Shown piece after piece: positions 63,198-64,000 of a stretch of 64,000 nt of DNA. The position numbers and the translations under genes were made by a program. The notes under the pieces were generated by a model. The model worked only from the letters and a program-made list of their open reading frames with translations. It did no database searches and was not told the DNA's origin. This stretch comes from Sphingomonas sp. TREG-RG-20F-R18-01 (GTDB lineage Bacteria > Pseudomonadota > Alphaproteobacteria > Sphingomonadales > Sphingomonadaceae). Position 1 is the first letter of the stretch. Every line of letters starts with the position of its first letter. The stretch covers positions 186,001-250,000 of the forward strand of contig NZ_JAKNQQ010000003.1 of NCBI RefSeq assembly GCF_022662475.1, written 5' to 3'.

Positions 63198-63277
63198 CAT
63201 CGTCGCCACCCGAGGGGGTTAGGTAGCGACGAGCTCTGGTCCCGGCACCGGACCCGCAGGTCCGGCGTCGGGTTCGG
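63198..63277 (-). terminator. Two hairpins downstream of the flagellin gene
   Basis: Read leftward from the flagellin stop: CCGGACC-TGCG-GGTCCGG, then a longer imperfect stem CGTCGCTAC / GTGGCGACG. Both lie in the 290-bp gap between flagellin and cyoD. A T-run is missing, so this may be a factor-dependent terminator or a stability element of the flagellin mRNA. Confidence 0.45.
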
Positions 63278-63282
63278 TAGTC

Positions 63283-64000
63283 TTAGCGGAACAGCGAGGT
63301 GATGCTCTGCGGCGCCTGGTTGGCGATCGACAGAGCCTGCACGCCAAGCTGCTGCTTGACCTGCAACGCCTGCAGGTTTGCCGATTCCTTCGACAGATCG
63401 GCGTCGACCAGGTTGCCGATGCCGCTGGTGATCACGTCCGACAGGCTGCTCACGAAGCTCGACTGACCGTCGATCTTGCGCGATGCCGACCCCAGCGTGC
63501 TGAGGCTGGTGTTGATCGTGCCCGATACCGTCTTCAGCGTGTCGACCATCGTCTTTGCCGTTGCGGCATCGGTGAAGGTCGTGCCGATCGCGGTGACCAC
63601 GCCGGTGTCGAAGTCCTGGTTGGCGACGTCGAGGGTCGCGGCAGTCGTGTCCGTCGACTGCAGCGCGCTGACGCTGCCGCCGCTGCCCTTGAGCAGGTTG
63701 GTGCCATTGAAGCTCGACGAGTCGATGATGGACTGGATCTGCTGCTTGAGCGCGTCGAAATCCTTGCCCATCGCGGTACGGCTATTGGTGTCGAGCCCGG
63801 CATCCGACGCCGACGTGGCCTTGGCGGCCATCTGGTTGACGAGGTCGGAAATCTGTTGCGTCCCTGCAACCGCCACGTCGACCGTGCTCTTGGCGCGGCT
63901 CAGCGAGGACCCGACCGATGCAAGCTTGCCGACGTCGCCGCGCAGCGTCTGCGCGATGGTGTAGGAAGCCGAATCATCCTTGGTCGAGGAGACCTTGAGA
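63283..64000 (-). CDS. Flagellin, C-terminal part (runs off the window)
   Basis: 239 residues are visible, open to the window edge. The conserved flagellin C-terminus is present: SSLSRAKSTVDVAVAGTQQISDLVNQM, then DFDALKQQIQSIIDSSSFNGTNLL, and ESANLQALQVKQQLGVQALSIANQAPQSITSLFR at the end, which packs in the filament core. The central antigenic domain is short, as in Caulobacter-type alphaproteobacterial flagellins. Secreted by the flagellar export apparatus. No start or promoter is in view. Confidence 0.92.
   Translation of the reverse strand, partial: LKVSSTKDDSASYTIAQTLRGDVGKLASVGSSLSRAKSTVDVAVAGTQQISDLVNQMAAKATSASDAGLDTNSRTAMGKDFDALKQQIQSIIDSSSFNGTNLLKGSGGSVSALQSTDTTAATLDVANQDFDTGVVTAIGTTFTDAATAKTMVDTLKTVSGTINTSLSTLGSASRKIDGQSSFVSSLSDVITSGIGNLVDADLSKESANLQALQVKQQLGVQALSIANQAPQSITSLFR

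Noticed and set aside
10..64000. tRNA, rRNA, integrase or attachment sites that would mark a genomic island
   Set aside because: None recognised; the catabolic region has the same base composition as its surroundings, so recent transfer is not supported.

Overview
The window is GC-rich, densely coded DNA from an alphaproteobacterium, most likely a sphingomonad (Sphingomonas or a close relative). This is an inference from gene content: three TonB-dependent receptors, a TorF-type porin, a RegB/RegA redox pair, quinol oxidases of the bo3 type, a short alphaproteobacterial-type flagellin, and short palindromic repeats of the REP type. No rRNA, tRNA, CRISPR array or phage was recognised.

Layout. 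1-5025: start of an M13 peptidase, then the methylcrotonyl-CoA carboxylase genes of leucine breakdown (mccB, a small NTF2-like gene, mccA). A compact 418-bp unit lies between mccB and the NTF2-like gene; it has perfect 38-bp terminal inverted repeats and encodes a GIY-YIG nuclease. 5269-13980: two TonB-dependent receptors, a flavodoxin-fold quinone reductase, a small secreted protein and a two-component system. 14171-21278: carbonic anhydrase with a SulP transporter, a porin, an FMN reductase, an Hsp70-like ATPase, a glutathione transferase, an RNase H-like protein and an L,D-transpeptidase. 21280-25463: a two-partner secretion pair (exoprotein and ShlB/FhaC transporter) just upstream of the transpeptidase. 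25779-32447: cyoABCD, a SURF1 gene and regB-regA in one overlapping operon. 32574-37054: an MFS transporter and a compact Mfd-like helicase.

37533-53247 is a catabolic island. A LysR gene and a homodimeric E1-type (transketolase-fold) dehydrogenase gene run leftward. A tightly overlapping operon runs rightward: a Rieske oxygenase of the betaine-demethylase type, a Cys/Met-metabolism PLP lyase, an HcnB/HcnC-like flavoenzyme pair, a heterotetrameric sarcosine oxidase (soxB, soxD, soxA, soxG), an MFS transporter and a DUF3089 hydrolase. A TonB receptor faces it. The content fits stepwise N-demethylation and oxidation of an N-methylated amino acid followed by gamma-elimination and oxo-acid oxidation. 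The substrate is not known and the pathway is an inference. soxA carries a two-hairpin palindromic repeat in frame inside its coding sequence.

55905-62992: a hybrid histidine kinase and a second complete cyoABCD operon. The window ends in a leftward flagellin gene.

The two strongest oddities are the GIY-YIG/inverted-repeat unit near 2.2-2.6 kb and the repeat embedded in soxA. The most interesting system-level prediction is the catabolic island.
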